A DNA stretch of 64,000 nt from Actinoplanes sandaracinus (GCF_030009775.1 NZ_JASCTH010000028.1:91533-155532), one strand, 5' to 3'. Positions 7,168 through 15,763 are shown, counted from the stretch's first letter. Notes: generated by a model from the letters alone, not told the origin. Made by a program: numbers and translations.

Positions 7168-8160
7168 TCAGGAGAGGTACCAGTGCACCGACGCGTACGC
7201 GGCGACGGCGGTGAGGGCGAGACCGCCGAGCGGACCCTGCATGTGCCGGGCCACCCAGAAGGTCGGGGCCTCGCCGGCCAGCCGGCGCCCCGCCTCGCCG
7301 AAGTTGACCGCGAGGTCGACCAGGTGCGCGGCGACCGCCGCGACCAGGCCGAGCACCGCGCCCTTCCCCGGGGTGAACGGCAGCACCAGGTAACTGCCCA
7401 GCATGGCCGAGGTCAGCGTGCCCAGCATGGCGCCGACCACGATGCCGGTCGCGCCGCGCGCCACCTGCGCGGCGATCCGCGGTTTCGGGAAGACCGCGTC
7501 GGTGAGCCGGGCGACCAGCAGCGCCATGCCGGCGCCGGTGCAGCAGACCAGGATCGCCTGCGCGCCGAGTGGTTCCCGGGTGAGAGTGATCAGGGTGGCG
7601 TACGCCGTGGCGCCGCCGACGATGAGAAGAGTGCTGCGCCACGAGTCCTTGGCGCGCTGCCGGTCCCCGGCCCGCACCACCTGGGCGACCATCGCCACCG
7701 TGAAACCGCCGAGAGCCGTCAGGAACATCGGGAGCAGCTCGCCCGGTTCCCCGGTGACCGCGAGGTAGTCGGCGCCCAGCGCGGTCAGCGCGACGACCGA
7801 CGCGGTGACACCGGCCGCCGGCGGGCGCAGGGCCATGATCCAGGCGAGCAGGCCCAGCAACTGCACCCCGAAGAGCACGACGGCGTACGACACCCGCGAG
7901 CCGGGCCCGGTCGCGTGTGCGCCGACGATCAGGGCGAGGGCCAGCAGCGCGGCGAAGCCCCCGATGGCGGCGGACAGTTTCGGCCGGACCGGGAGGACCT
8001 CGATCTCCTCGAACTCCTCGTCCTCGTCCTCGGACCCGGGCGGCTGAACGCCCTCGTCCTCCTCCGGGACGGCGCCGTAGAACCCGGCCTTGGGCCGGCC
8101 CGGGTTCAAGCGTGCGACCTGCTGGGAGGCTTCGGCGTCCCAGGGGTCGTCGTTCGGCAT
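7168..8160 (-). CDS. multi-pass membrane protein of unknown function
   Basis: About 330 residues from the ATG at 8160 (MPNDDPWDAEASQQVARL); a GTG at 8196 would add 12 residues. A very acidic cytoplasmic stretch (SEDEDEEFEEIEVL, about 43-56) comes before nine or so hydrophobic helices that fill the rest. The last third (GKGAVLGLVAAVAAHLVDLA, then GPLGGLALTAVAAYASVHWYL) has the glycine-rich helix pairs and loop Asp seen in CdsA-like or other lipid-modifying membrane proteins, but no catalytic signature is complete, so no function is given. It looks like a conserved actinobacterial membrane protein that is transcribed away from glnR. Confidence 0.6.
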   Translation of the reverse strand: MPNDDPWDAEASQQVARLNPGRPKAGFYGAVPEEDEGVQPPGSEDEDEEFEEIEVLPVRPKLSAAIGGFAALLALALIVGAHATGPGSRVSYAVVLFGVQLLGLLAWIMALRPPAAGVTASVVALTALGADYLAVTGEPGELLPMFLTALGGFTVAMVAQVVRAGDRQRAKDSWRSTLLIVGGATAYATLITLTREPLGAQAILVCCTGAGMALLVARLTDAVFPKPRIAAQVARGATGIVVGAMLGTLTSAMLGSYLVLPFTPGKGAVLGLVAAVAAHLVDLAVNFGEAGRRLAGEAPTFWVARHMQGPLGGLALTAVAAYASVHWYLS

Positions 8161-8440
8161 CGAGGGGAACACGACTGCGATCGTGCCAGACCCCACACCC
8201 GTCGGCCCAATCGCTGCGCCGGTCGGGTAAAAGGCCGGTTAAGAATCGGCCGTTCGGCCACCTTCCCGGCGTTCTCTACATCACTTGCGAGTGCGAGCCG
8301 GTATCCGGGGCTGATGTATCGGTTAAGGTAAGCGCAACCCACCCGTCGGTGACGCCGGGCCCCATTCTCCGGTGGCGAAGCCTCCAGCTGCGCAGACCGG
8401 GTCACCCGAGCGGCTTCGAGCCGCAAGGACGGAGGTGAGT

Positions 8441-9157
8441 GTGGAGATCCTTCTGCTGGTCACGGCACGTGCTGGTGAGCCTTCCGCCGTACTGCCCGCC
8501 CTGGACCTTCTGCCCCACTCGGTTCGCACCGCCCCCCGTGACGTTCGCACCCTGGTTTCCGGCCCCAGCCCTGACGCCGTCATGGTCGACGCTCGTTCCG
8601 AGCTGTCGGAGGCACGAGCCACCTGCCGCATGCTGCACGCCACCGGCATCGGTGTCCCGCTGATCGCGGTGGTCACCGAAGCCGGCCTGATCGCGCTGAA
8701 CGCTGACTGGGGTGTCGACGACGTCATCCTCGCGAGCGCGGGACCGGCCGAGGTCGAGGCCCGGCTGCGCCTGGCGGTCGGCCGCCTCAACAACGCGACC
8801 GCCGGAGCCGGTGGCTCCGTCCGGGCCGGCGAGCTCAACATCGACCCGGACACCTACGCCGCGAAACTCAAGGGCCGCCCGCTCGACCTCACCTACAAGG
8901 AGTTCGAGCTGCTCAAGTTCCTAGCCCAGCACCCCGGCCGGGTCTTCACCCGCGACCAGCTGCTGCGCGAGGTCTGGGGCTACGACTACTTCGGTGGCAC
9001 CCGCACGGTCGATGTGCACGTCCGGCGTCTGCGCGCCAAGCTCGGCTCGGAGTACGAGTCGATGATCGGCACGGTTCGCCAGGTCGGCTACAAGTTCGTG
9101 GTTCCCCCCTCGGGCCGTCAGCTCCCCGACAACGAGCACGTCTCGCTGCCGGTCTGA
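8441..9157 (+). CDS. glnR: GlnR-type nitrogen response regulator (OmpR family)
   Basis: 238 residues from a GTG at 8441, which has a good ribosome binding site (GGAGG at 8431-8435). The N-terminal receiver-like domain (LLPHSVRTAPRDVRTLV, VDARSELSEARATCRMLHAT, ADWGVDDVIL) lacks the usual acidic pocket around the phosphorylation Asp, as GlnR proteins do. The C-terminal winged helix (about 125-225) carries LTYKEFELLKFLAQHPGRVF and GTRTVDVHVRRLRAKLG, close to GlnR of Streptomyces from memory. GlnR controls ammonium assimilation genes (glnA, amtB and others) globally in actinomycetes. It precedes mshD by 15 nt, so the two are probably co-transcribed, as in related genomes. Confidence 0.88.
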   Translation: MEILLLVTARAGEPSAVLPALDLLPHSVRTAPRDVRTLVSGPSPDAVMVDARSELSEARATCRMLHATGIGVPLIAVVTEAGLIALNADWGVDDVILASAGPAEVEARLRLAVGRLNNATAGAGGSVRAGELNIDPDTYAAKLKGRPLDLTYKEFELLKFLAQHPGRVFTRDQLLREVWGYDYFGGTRTVDVHVRRLRAKLGSEYESMIGTVRQVGYKFVVPPSGRQLPDNEHVSLPV

Positions 9158-9172
9158 CCCCGGAGTCCCCTC

Positions 9173-10063
9173 ATGACGATTCGACAGCCGGTCCGTGTCA
9201 CGGGCCGGCTGTCGCCGTCCGAGGTGGACGACGTTCTCGCCCTGGCCGCGGCCGCGGGCCACCTGGACGGCGTCTATCCGCTCTCCGAGGACGTCGTGCT
9301 GCGGGTTCGCGGCGATGTGCCCTACGAGGGCCGGCATCTGCTCGCGTATGCCGCCGACCGGCTGGCCGGTTACGCCTTCCTGGACAGTTCCGCCGAACCC
9401 TCCGGCGAGTTGATCGTCCACCCCGATCACCGCCGCGCCGGGTTCGGCACCGCTCTGCTGGCGGCCGCCGGGCCGGGTCCGATGCGGTTCTGGGCGCACG
9501 GCGACGATCTGGGCGCGGCGGCCTTCGCCGGGCGCAACGGTTTCGATCGCGCCCGGGTGCTCTGGCAGATGCGCCGCTCCCTACTCGATCCTCTGCCGGA
9601 CATTCCGTTGCCCGACGGCGTCACGGTCCGCGGGTTCCGCCCCGGCTCCGACGAGCAGGCCTGGCTCGACGTCAACGCGCGGGCTTTCGCGCACCACCCG
9701 GAGCAGGGCCGCTGGACTCTGGACGATCTGCGCACCCGGCAGGCCGAGCCGTGGTTCGATCCGGCCGGCTTCCTGCTCGCCGTGGACATCACGGACGCCC
9801 TGGCCGGCTTCCACTGGACCAAGGTGCACCCGGCCACCGCTGACGAGCCGGCGATCGGCGAGATCTATGTGCTCGGTGTCGACCCGGCGGGGCACCGTCG
9901 TGGGCTGGGCGCGGCGCTGAGCGTGGCCGGTCTGCGTCACCTGGCCGGGGCCGGCCTGACCGTCGCCAGCCTCTATGTCGACGAGTCGAACACCGCTGCC
10001 GTGAAGCTGTACCGGCGGCTCGGCTTCGAGGTCTACAAGACGGACGTGAACTACCGCCGTTGA
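9173..10063 (+). CDS. mshD: mycothiol synthase (tandem GNAT acetyltransferase)
   Basis: 296 residues from ATG. Two GNAT folds are in tandem: a degenerate N-terminal one (about 35-135, with GELIVHPDHRRAGFGTALL) and an active C-terminal one (about 150-296) with the acetyl-CoA loop VLGVDPAGHRRGLGAAL and a final VASLYVDESNTAAVKLYRRL typical of MshD. The enzyme acetylates Cys-GlcN-Ins to give mycothiol, the main low-molecular-weight thiol of actinobacteria. It follows glnR by 15 nt. Length and domain order match the family. Its presence also supports the actinobacterial origin of the window. Confidence 0.93.
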   Translation: MTIRQPVRVTGRLSPSEVDDVLALAAAAGHLDGVYPLSEDVVLRVRGDVPYEGRHLLAYAADRLAGYAFLDSSAEPSGELIVHPDHRRAGFGTALLAAAGPGPMRFWAHGDDLGAAAFAGRNGFDRARVLWQMRRSLLDPLPDIPLPDGVTVRGFRPGSDEQAWLDVNARAFAHHPEQGRWTLDDLRTRQAEPWFDPAGFLLAVDITDALAGFHWTKVHPATADEPAIGEIYVLGVDPAGHRRGLGAALSVAGLRHLAGAGLTVASLYVDESNTAAVKLYRRLGFEVYKTDVNYRR

Positions 10064-10407
10064 CCCGGGGCCGCGGGGCGACGATCGGTGACTCGTCGTG
10101 CGCCTGCTCTCCGCCAGAGATCCGCGGTTGTCAGGTGTGCCCACGACGGCTCTGCTCTGCCGCGGATAACGCCACGGACAAGCCACTGTGTCGAGCCGGT
10201 AACGGTACGCCGGAAATTTCCGGCATATCGCCTAGCAAGCGCGTGGTTCACTTAACGGACAACTAGCCCTCAGAGGATAGCTACCTTCCGGGGCCGACGT
10301 GTTCACCCCCAGTTCATTTGCGACCGGGGATCCGGTCACTTGGCGCTCTTAGCTTTCCCCATGTGAGCCGGTGAGCGACCGGCTGCAGATGATCTGAAGG
10401 GACTACC
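10064..10407. other. regulatory intergenic region between mshD and pstS
   Basis: No gene is seen. It holds two 8-bp arms at 10120-10127 and 10160-10167 (ATCCGCGG/CCGCGGAT, a possible mshD terminator), a perfect 16-bp palindrome at 10209-10224, PHO-box-like repeats from 10246 to 10344, and a TAGCTT -10-like element at 10350-10355. Confidence 0.6.
10246..10344 (+). promoter_or_regulatory. PHO box array (PhoP binding) upstream of pstS
   Basis: Units like the actinobacterial PhoP repeat GKTCAYYYRSG occur at 10301 (GTTCACCCCCA), 10312 (GTTCATTTGCG, full match) and 10334 (GGTCACTTGGC, 10 of 11). All keep an exact 11-bp register, with a degenerate unit at 10323. A further GTTCACTTAAC stands at 10246. 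The array ends just before the likely -10 (TAGCTT, 10350-10355), as expected for phosphate-starvation activation. Confidence 0.75.
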
Positions 10408-11499
10408 GTGAAGCTCCAGCGGTCCGGTTTCGTGGCCGGCATTGCTTTGACTGCGTCTTTCGCGCTCACCGCGTGCGGCTCGGACAACGTCGAGCCGGCG
10501 GCCGGTGGCACGTCCGCTGCTGCGGGTAGCTGCGTCAGTGGCAGCCTGACGGCTCAGGGCTCCAGCGCCCAGAAGAACGCCATGGACGAGTGGATCAAGG
10601 CGTACCAGACCAAGTGCGCCAACTCCAAGGTCGACTACCAGGGCACCGCCTCGGGCGCGGGGATCGCGGCCTTCACCGACGGCACCGCCGACTTCGCCGG
10701 TTCCGACTCCGCCCTGAAGGAGGAGGAGCAGACGAAGGCCGACGCCAAGTGCGTCGGCGGCAAGGCCCTCAACCTCCCGATGGTGATCGGCCCGATCGGC
10801 GTCGTCTACAACGTCCAGGGTGTCGACGGTCTGCAGCTCTCGCCCTCCCTTCTCGCCAAGATCTTCTCCGGCGCGATCGTCAAGTGGAATGACCCCGCGA
10901 TCGCCGCCGAGAACGCCGGCAAGACCCTGCCGGACGCGAAGATCGAGTCGGTCCACCGCGCTGACGAGTCGGGCACCAGCGACAACTTCACCAAGTACCT
11001 GAGCAAGGCCGCCGGGGCGGACTGGACCTACGGCAACGCGAAGGCGTGGAAGGCCCCGGGCGGCACCGCCATCGCGAAGTCGGACGGTATCGCGACCAAG
11101 GTCAAGACCACCCCGAACACCATCTCCTACGTCGAGATGTCGTTCGCGGAGAACCTCGGCCTCCAGACCGCGAAGATCAAGAACGGCGCCGGTGAGTACG
11201 CCGAGCTGTCCGGTGAGAGCGCCGGCAAGACCTTCGAGAACGCCGAGATCAAGGGCAAGGACGGCGACCTCGCGCTGTCGATCGACTACGCCACCACCAC
11301 GCCGGGCGCGTACCCGATCGTCCTGGTGACCTACGAGATCGCCTGCAGCAAGGGCAGCGGCAAGGCCAAGGAGGTCCAGGCGTTCCTGAAGTACACCTCG
11401 AGCGCCGAGGGCCAGAAGGCTCTGGCGAAGGTCGGCTACGCCCCGCTGCCGGAGACCCTGCGCGCCAAGGTCGCCGAGTCGGTCGCCGCAATCGCCTGA
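10408..11499 (+). CDS. pstS: phosphate ABC transporter substrate-binding lipoprotein PstS
   Basis: 363 residues from GTG, preceded by GAAGGGA. A lipoprotein signal peptide ends in the lipobox LTAC (Cys-23). The mature part shows the PstS pattern: LTAQGSSAQKNAMDEWIKAY, YQGTASGAGIAAFTDGTADFAGSDSAL, LNLPMVIGPIGVVYNV, ESVHRADESGTSDNFTKYL. The residues in these four loops bind phosphate. It captures phosphate at the outer membrane face and passes it to PstCA. It is the first gene of pstSCAB, downstream of a phased PHO box array, so it should respond to phosphate starvation through PhoRP. Confidence 0.96.
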   Translation: MKLQRSGFVAGIALTASFALTACGSDNVEPAAGGTSAAAGSCVSGSLTAQGSSAQKNAMDEWIKAYQTKCANSKVDYQGTASGAGIAAFTDGTADFAGSDSALKEEEQTKADAKCVGGKALNLPMVIGPIGVVYNVQGVDGLQLSPSLLAKIFSGAIVKWNDPAIAAENAGKTLPDAKIESVHRADESGTSDNFTKYLSKAAGADWTYGNAKAWKAPGGTAIAKSDGIATKVKTTPNTISYVEMSFAENLGLQTAKIKNGAGEYAELSGESAGKTFENAEIKGKDGDLALSIDYATTTPGAYPIVLVTYEIACSKGSGKAKEVQAFLKYTSSAEGQKALAKVGYAPLPETLRAKVAESVAAIA

Positions 11500-11543
11500 C
11501 CTGACCCCTCGTCAATCCCTCCGAGACGACAGCGAGCGCGCAG

Positions 11544-12614
11544 ATGGGTGACAACCCCTCCCGCTCGGCGAACGCCACCGCCGGCGACCTGGGCATGACT
11601 CCGCGTCATGCCCGGGGCGCCGGCTACGGCTCTTCCCCGAGCAATTTCAACGAGCCCCCGCTCGGTGGCGGTGGCGTTCTGGCCAAGAAGTCCCGTTTCT
11701 CGATCGAGACGGGCTTCCGCGGCCTGTCCACAGCCTCCGGCGCGATGGTGCTGGTCATCATCGTCGCCATCGCCGTCTTCCTGATCTCCAAGGCGATTCC
11801 GGCTCTCCAGGCCAACAACGGGGACTTCCTGACCCAGTTCGAGTGGGCCCCGAACGACGCGCGACCCACCTTCGGGATCGCGGCGCTCGCCTTCGGCACC
11901 GTGCTCAGCTCGATCATCGCGCTGATCGTCGCGGTGCCGATCGCCATGGCCATCGCGCTGTTCCTGTCGCACTACGCGCCCAAGCGGCTGGCCACCCCGT
12001 TGGGTTTCGTGATCGACCTGCTCGCGGCCGTGCCCAGTGTCGTCTTCGGACTCTGGGGCCGCGACGTCCTTCAGGTGCCGGTCCGCGACTTCTCGCTCTG
12101 GCTCAACGAGTACTTCGGCTGGATCCCGCTCTTCGGCGGCGACGGCCCGTTCGGCCAGTCGGTCATGCTCGGCGGCCTGGTGCTGGCGATCATGGTGCTG
12201 CCGATCGTCACCTCCCTCTCCCGGGAGGTCTTCCAGCAGACCCCGGGTATGAACGAGGAGGCGGCCCTGGCTCTCGGCGCCACCCGCTGGGAGATGATCC
12301 GGACCGCGGTCCTGCCGTACGGCAAGCCCGGCGTCATCGCCGCGGTGATGCTCGGACTCGGCCGCGCCCTGGGCGAGACCATCGCCCTGGCGCTGACCCT
12401 CAGCGTCGCCTTCGACATCTCGTTCAACTTGATCGAGAACGGCGGCAACTCGATCGCCGCCAACATCGCGAACTCGTTCGGCGAGGCCACCGACACCGGC
12501 CGTGGCGCTCTGATCGCCTCCGGTCTGGTGCTCTTCACCATCACACTCGTGGTCAACATGACGGCGCGGGCGATCATCTACCGCCGTCGCGAGTTCCGGG
12601 ACAACGCGGCATGA
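11544..12614 (+). CDS. pstC: phosphate ABC transporter permease PstC
   Basis: 356 residues from ATG. A soluble Gly/Pro-rich N-terminal extension of about 55 residues precedes six transmembrane helices. The inner-membrane permease signature EEAALALGATRWEMIRTAVLPYGKPG is the EAA loop that contacts PstB. Helices with GETIALALTLSVAFDI and the conserved Arg/Glu of the phosphate channel are present. It lies 44 nt after pstS. Its TGA overlaps by ATGA with a 29-codon frame that bridges to pstA. Confidence 0.95.
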   Translation: MGDNPSRSANATAGDLGMTPRHARGAGYGSSPSNFNEPPLGGGGVLAKKSRFSIETGFRGLSTASGAMVLVIIVAIAVFLISKAIPALQANNGDFLTQFEWAPNDARPTFGIAALAFGTVLSSIIALIVAVPIAMAIALFLSHYAPKRLATPLGFVIDLLAAVPSVVFGLWGRDVLQVPVRDFSLWLNEYFGWIPLFGGDGPFGQSVMLGGLVLAIMVLPIVTSLSREVFQQTPGMNEEAALALGATRWEMIRTAVLPYGKPGVIAAVMLGLGRALGETIALALTLSVAFDISFNLIENGGNSIAANIANSFGEATDTGRGALIASGLVLFTITLVVNMTARAIIYRRREFRDNAA

Positions 12615-12700
12615 CCGCCGGCACCGAGCGGCACCCGGCCGCCCCGCACTACAACCTCGCAGGCGAGGGCCAGAAGGGCATGCCAGGTGAGCACCGATGA
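12611..12700 (+). CDS. 29-codon ORF bridging pstC and pstA
   Basis: The ATG overlaps the pstC stop (ATGA at 12611-12614) and its own stop overlaps the pstA start (ATGA at 12697-12700). The product begins MTAGTERHPAAPHYNLAGEG and is hydrophilic with no known motif. Double ATGA coupling suggests that ribosomes pass through it to reach pstA. It could be a real small protein, a coupling device, or a former N-terminal part of PstA split off by a frameshift. Seen directly; function unknown. Confidence 0.4.
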   Translation: MTAGTERHPAAPHYNLAGEGQKGMPGEHR

Positions 12701-13782
12701 GCCTCATTGAGCGCGAAATCCCCGGTGTCGTGATGACGCCGGACAACATCCGGAGCAAGAAGCTCCCGGTCGTCACCAACGTGCTGGTCGCGGTGGCCGC
12801 GTTCGTGGTCGCCGCCGCGGTCGTGCTCGGCCTCGGCATCGGCAATTGGGTCCTGGTCGTCGTCCTCGGCGCCGCCCTCTACCTGGTCGGCCTCTCCGTC
12901 GTGGCGGGTCGCATCGAAGGCCGCCGGGCCGCGCGCAACCGGACCATGAAGTCGCTGATCTACGCCGCGTGCCTGCTGGCGATCCTGCCGCTCGCCTCGG
13001 TGGTCTGGACGCTCATCTCGAAGGGCGCCGCGCGCCTCGACGGTGACTTCTTCGGCACCTCGATGAACAACATCGGTGCCCGGGACGCCAACGGCGGCGC
13101 CTACCACGCCATCGTCGGCACCCTGGAGCAGGTGGGCCTCGCCACCCTGATGGCCGTGCCCCTCGGCGTGCTCGGCGCCATCTACCTCGTCGAGTACGGC
13201 CGCGGCAAGTTCGCCGCCACGGTCCGCTTCTTCGTCGACGTGATGACCGGTATCCCGTCGATCGTGGCCGGCCTCTTCATCCTCTCCTTCTGGGTGCTGA
13301 TCGTCAGTCCGTGGTTCAACGACGGACAGCCGCGCTTCTCCGGCTTCGCCGCCTCGCTGGCCCTGGCGGTCCTGATGCTGCCGACGATCGTCCGTTCCAC
13401 CGAGGAGATGCTGCGCCTGGTGCCCGGCCCGCTGCGGGAGGGTTCGTACGCGCTCGGCGTGCCGCAGTGGAAGACGATCCTCAGGGTCGTGTTGCCGACG
13501 GCCCTGCCCGGCATCGTGACCGGCGTGATGCTGTCCATCGCCCGTGCGGCCGGTGAGACCGCCCCGGTCCTGCTGGTCGCCGGCGGCGCCGCGGCGATCA
13601 ACATGGACCCGTTCGCCGGCAACCAGCAGTCGCTGTCGCTCTTCGTCTACCAGCAGGCCGGAGACGGCTCGAAGTTCGCGCCGGACCGCGCCTGGACCGC
13701 CGCGCTCACCCTGGTCGCGTTGGTGCTCGTCCTGACCGTTTCCGCCAAGCTGCTCGCCCGCCGCAACAAGCTGTCCCGTTAA
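12697..13782 (+). CDS. pstA: phosphate ABC transporter permease PstA
   Basis: 361 residues. Two extra N-terminal helices (about 25-70) precede the standard six-helix permease block that starts near residue 85. The EAA loop is EGSYALGVPQWKTILRVVLPTALPG, and AAGETAPVLLVAGGAAAINMD is the typical PstA segment. It forms the channel with PstC. The start ATG overlaps the stop of the 29-codon ORF. A plain MSLIEREIPG start without its own strong ribosome binding site suggests translational coupling. It is 12 nt before pstB. Confidence 0.94.
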   Translation: MSLIEREIPGVVMTPDNIRSKKLPVVTNVLVAVAAFVVAAAVVLGLGIGNWVLVVVLGAALYLVGLSVVAGRIEGRRAARNRTMKSLIYAACLLAILPLASVVWTLISKGAARLDGDFFGTSMNNIGARDANGGAYHAIVGTLEQVGLATLMAVPLGVLGAIYLVEYGRGKFAATVRFFVDVMTGIPSIVAGLFILSFWVLIVSPWFNDGQPRFSGFAASLALAVLMLPTIVRSTEEMLRLVPGPLREGSYALGVPQWKTILRVVLPTALPGIVTGVMLSIARAAGETAPVLLVAGGAAAINMDPFAGNQQSLSLFVYQQAGDGSKFAPDRAWTAALTLVALVLVLTVSAKLLARRNKLSR

Positions 13783-13794
13783 GAGGTGTCATCA

Positions 13795-14571
13795 ATGGCC
13801 AAGCGCATCGAGGCGAGCAACGTCTCCTCCTACTACGGCTCCTTCAAGGCCATCGACAGCGTTTCGATGACCGTCGAGCCGAAGACGATCACGGCTCTGA
13901 TCGGCCCGTCCGGTTGCGGCAAGTCGACCTTCCTGCGGTCCATCAACCGGATGCACGAGGTACTGCCGGGCGCCCGCATCGAGGGCAGGCTCACCATCGA
14001 CGACCAGAACATCTACGACCCGGACGTGGACGTCACCGCCGTGCGCCGCATGATCGGCATGGTCTTCCAGCGGCCCAACCCGTTCCCGACGATGTCGATC
14101 TACGAGAACGCGGTCGCCGGCCTCAAGCTGAACGGCGTCAAGAAGAAGTCGCTCCTGGACGACGCGGCCGAGAAGTCGCTGCGCTCGGCGAACCTGTGGG
14201 ACGAGGTCAAGGACCGCCTCGACCGGCCGGGCGCCGGCCTCTCCGGCGGTCAGCAGCAGCGGCTCTGCATCGCCCGCACCATCGCGGTCGAGCCGCAGGT
14301 CGTGCTGATGGACGAGCCGTGCTCCGCGCTCGACCCGATCTCGACGCTGGCGATCGAGGACCTGATGTTCAAGCTGAAGGACCGCTTCACGATCATCATC
14401 GTCACGCACAACATGCAGCAGGCCGCCCGCGTCAGCGACAAGACCGGCTTCTTCTCGATCGAGAAGACCGGCGACCCGGGCCGCCTGATCGAGTACGACG
14501 ACACCCAGAAGATCTTCAGCAACCCGACGCAGAAGAAGACCGAGGACTACATCACCGGCCGCTTCGGCTGA
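13795..14571 (+). CDS. pstB: phosphate ABC transporter ATPase PstB
   Basis: 258 residues from the ATG at 13795, chosen because AAGAGGTG lies 6-13 nt upstream (a GTG at 13786 would add three residues). Walker A is GPSGCGKST, the Q-loop is MVFQRPNPFPTM, the signature is LSGGQQQRLCIART, Walker B is VVLMDEPCSALDP, and the switch His is in VTHNMQQA. The Pst-specific SALDPISTLAIEDLM is present. It energises phosphate uptake through PstCA. No phoU follows; a PhoU-like DUF47 gene sits with pit at 17866 instead. A hairpin terminator follows. Confidence 0.96.
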   Translation: MAKRIEASNVSSYYGSFKAIDSVSMTVEPKTITALIGPSGCGKSTFLRSINRMHEVLPGARIEGRLTIDDQNIYDPDVDVTAVRRMIGMVFQRPNPFPTMSIYENAVAGLKLNGVKKKSLLDDAAEKSLRSANLWDEVKDRLDRPGAGLSGGQQQRLCIARTIAVEPQVVLMDEPCSALDPISTLAIEDLMFKLKDRFTIIIVTHNMQQAARVSDKTGFFSIEKTGDPGRLIEYDDTQKIFSNPTQKKTEDYITGRFG

Positions 14572-14589
14572 GCCGCGTCGGTTCCTCGC

Positions 14590-14629
14590 GATGAACGCCG
14601 GTCCGGGTCCGCCCGGGCCGGCGTTCATC
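14590..14629 (+). terminator. hairpin terminator after pstB
   Basis: A 17-bp stem with one G-T pair (14590-14606 with 14613-14629, GATGAACGCCGG on the left) closes on a 6-nt loop, 18 nt after the pstB stop. TTCGG follows, without a long T run, as is common in high-GC actinomycetes. Confidence 0.75.
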
Positions 14630-14665
14630 CTTCGGTACGGCTGCACCGCCCCCACCGAGATCGGC

Positions 14666-14812
14666 CCGTCCCGCACCACACCGCGAGGTCCGCGCCACTG
14701 CCGGCCCTGCCGCGACTTTCGCCGCTGATCCCGTGGCCGGTGACCGCGCAGCAGCCCGGTGCGCGCGCTGCGGCCGGGAGTGACGCGGACCTCGCGTCGT
14801 AGTGCGGGACGG
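14666..14812. repeat. 41-bp imperfect inverted repeat element
   Basis: The arm 14666-14706 matches the reverse complement of 14772-14812 at 36 of 41 positions, with a 65-nt spacer that itself has GCGC-rich self-complementarity. It lies in the gene-free stretch 14572-14856 between converging pstB and NUDIX genes. It may be a MITE-like relic or a large terminator structure. Confidence 0.6.
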
Positions 14813-14856
14813 CCCCGGTTCAGTGGGCGGGGTGGCTCGTACCCGATGGGGTGTTC

Positions 14857-15648
14857 TCAGTTCTGGTCCGGCAGATGGACGGTGACCTGGCCGTCGGCGG
14901 TGATCTCGATGCGCGGGTTCATGGGTGTCGCGGCGTCCCGGTGCGCGGAGGCGGCGACCACGTCGGGGATGGAGCGGCAGGCGGCGATCTGGTCCAGGGT
15001 GCGGCGGGTCGGCGGCAGCATCGGCAGATCACCGGCGTGCGGGTCGATCCAGGCGGTGCCGTCGGCCTCGCCGGAGACGTCGCGGGCGGTCTGAGCCTCG
15101 GGGAGCAGAGCGGCGAAGAACCAGGTGTCGTAGCGGCGGGGTTCGAAGTCGGGGGTCACCCAGCGGGCCCAGGGGAGCAGCAGGTCGTCGCGGAGGCGCA
15201 GGGAGCGGCGGGCCAGCAGTTCGGTCATGGTGATCTCGCGGCGCTGGACGGCGGCCCGGTCGGCCTCCCAGTCGGGGGCGCCGGTCGCGGTGACGGTGCG
15301 GTCCGGCTCGCTGAGCGGGCCGGCCAGCAGGATGCCGGCCTCCTCGAAGAGCTCGCGGGCGGCGGCGCCGACGACGGCCCGGGCCTGCTCGTCGGGGACG
15401 CCGAGGCGGGCGGACCAGTCGGTGCGGACGGTGGTCGGCTGGTCGGTGGGGTCGACGACGCCGCCGGGGAAGGCGTAGACGCCCCCGAACACCATCGTGG
15501 TGGCGCGTCGGAGGACGTAGACCTGGTAGGTGTCGCCGTGCGGGCGGAGCAGGACCACGGTGGCCGCCGGACGGGCCGGGGCGGGTGGTCCGGTGAATTC
15601 GCGTGCGCGCTGCGACATTGCGGGCGGAAGCGTCATCGGGTCGGTCAC
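14857..15648 (-). CDS. NUDIX hydrolase
   Basis: 263 residues from a GTG at 15648 (VTDPMTLPPAMSQ), which has AAGGA upstream; the frame is open further upstream but that part overlaps the next gene's promoter. The Nudix box is split but readable: FPGGVVDPTDQ, then AARELFEEAGI with the REx2EE core that binds metal. The flanking layout (variable insert in the box, C-terminal helical part with WVTPDFEPRRYDTWFFAALLP) is that of the long actinobacterial NUDIX family, often annotated as hydrolase of CoA or nucleotide diphosphates. Substrate not known. It is transcribed towards pstB. Confidence 0.8.
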   Translation of the reverse strand: MTDPMTLPPAMSQRAREFTGPPAPARPAATVVLLRPHGDTYQVYVLRRATTMVFGGVYAFPGGVVDPTDQPTTVRTDWSARLGVPDEQARAVVGAAARELFEEAGILLAGPLSEPDRTVTATGAPDWEADRAAVQRREITMTELLARRSLRLRDDLLLPWARWVTPDFEPRRYDTWFFAALLPEAQTARDVSGEADGTAWIDPHAGDLPMLPPTRRTLDQIAACRSIPDVVAASAHRDAATPMNPRIEITADGQVTVHLPDQN

Positions 15649-15763
15649 CCGTCGATCCTTCCATCCGGCGCCGCGCCGGTCACGGGTCATCACACCGCCC
15701 GGCGTGGCCTGTGCGGTCCGGTATCGAGCCGCCGGTGCGGTTCCGGGCGATACGGTATCGATC

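Noticed and set aside
6148..8331. 727-codon plus-strand frame
   Set aside because: It lies antisense to the cysteine leader, the LmeA-like and the membrane protein genes and is Arg/His/Gly-rich, a typical shadow of high-GC coding DNA.
8197..8440. Region before glnR as a possible riboswitch
   Set aside because: Some self-complementary GGCCG segments exist, but they do not form a consistent known fold and the spacing fits an ordinary divergent promoter region.
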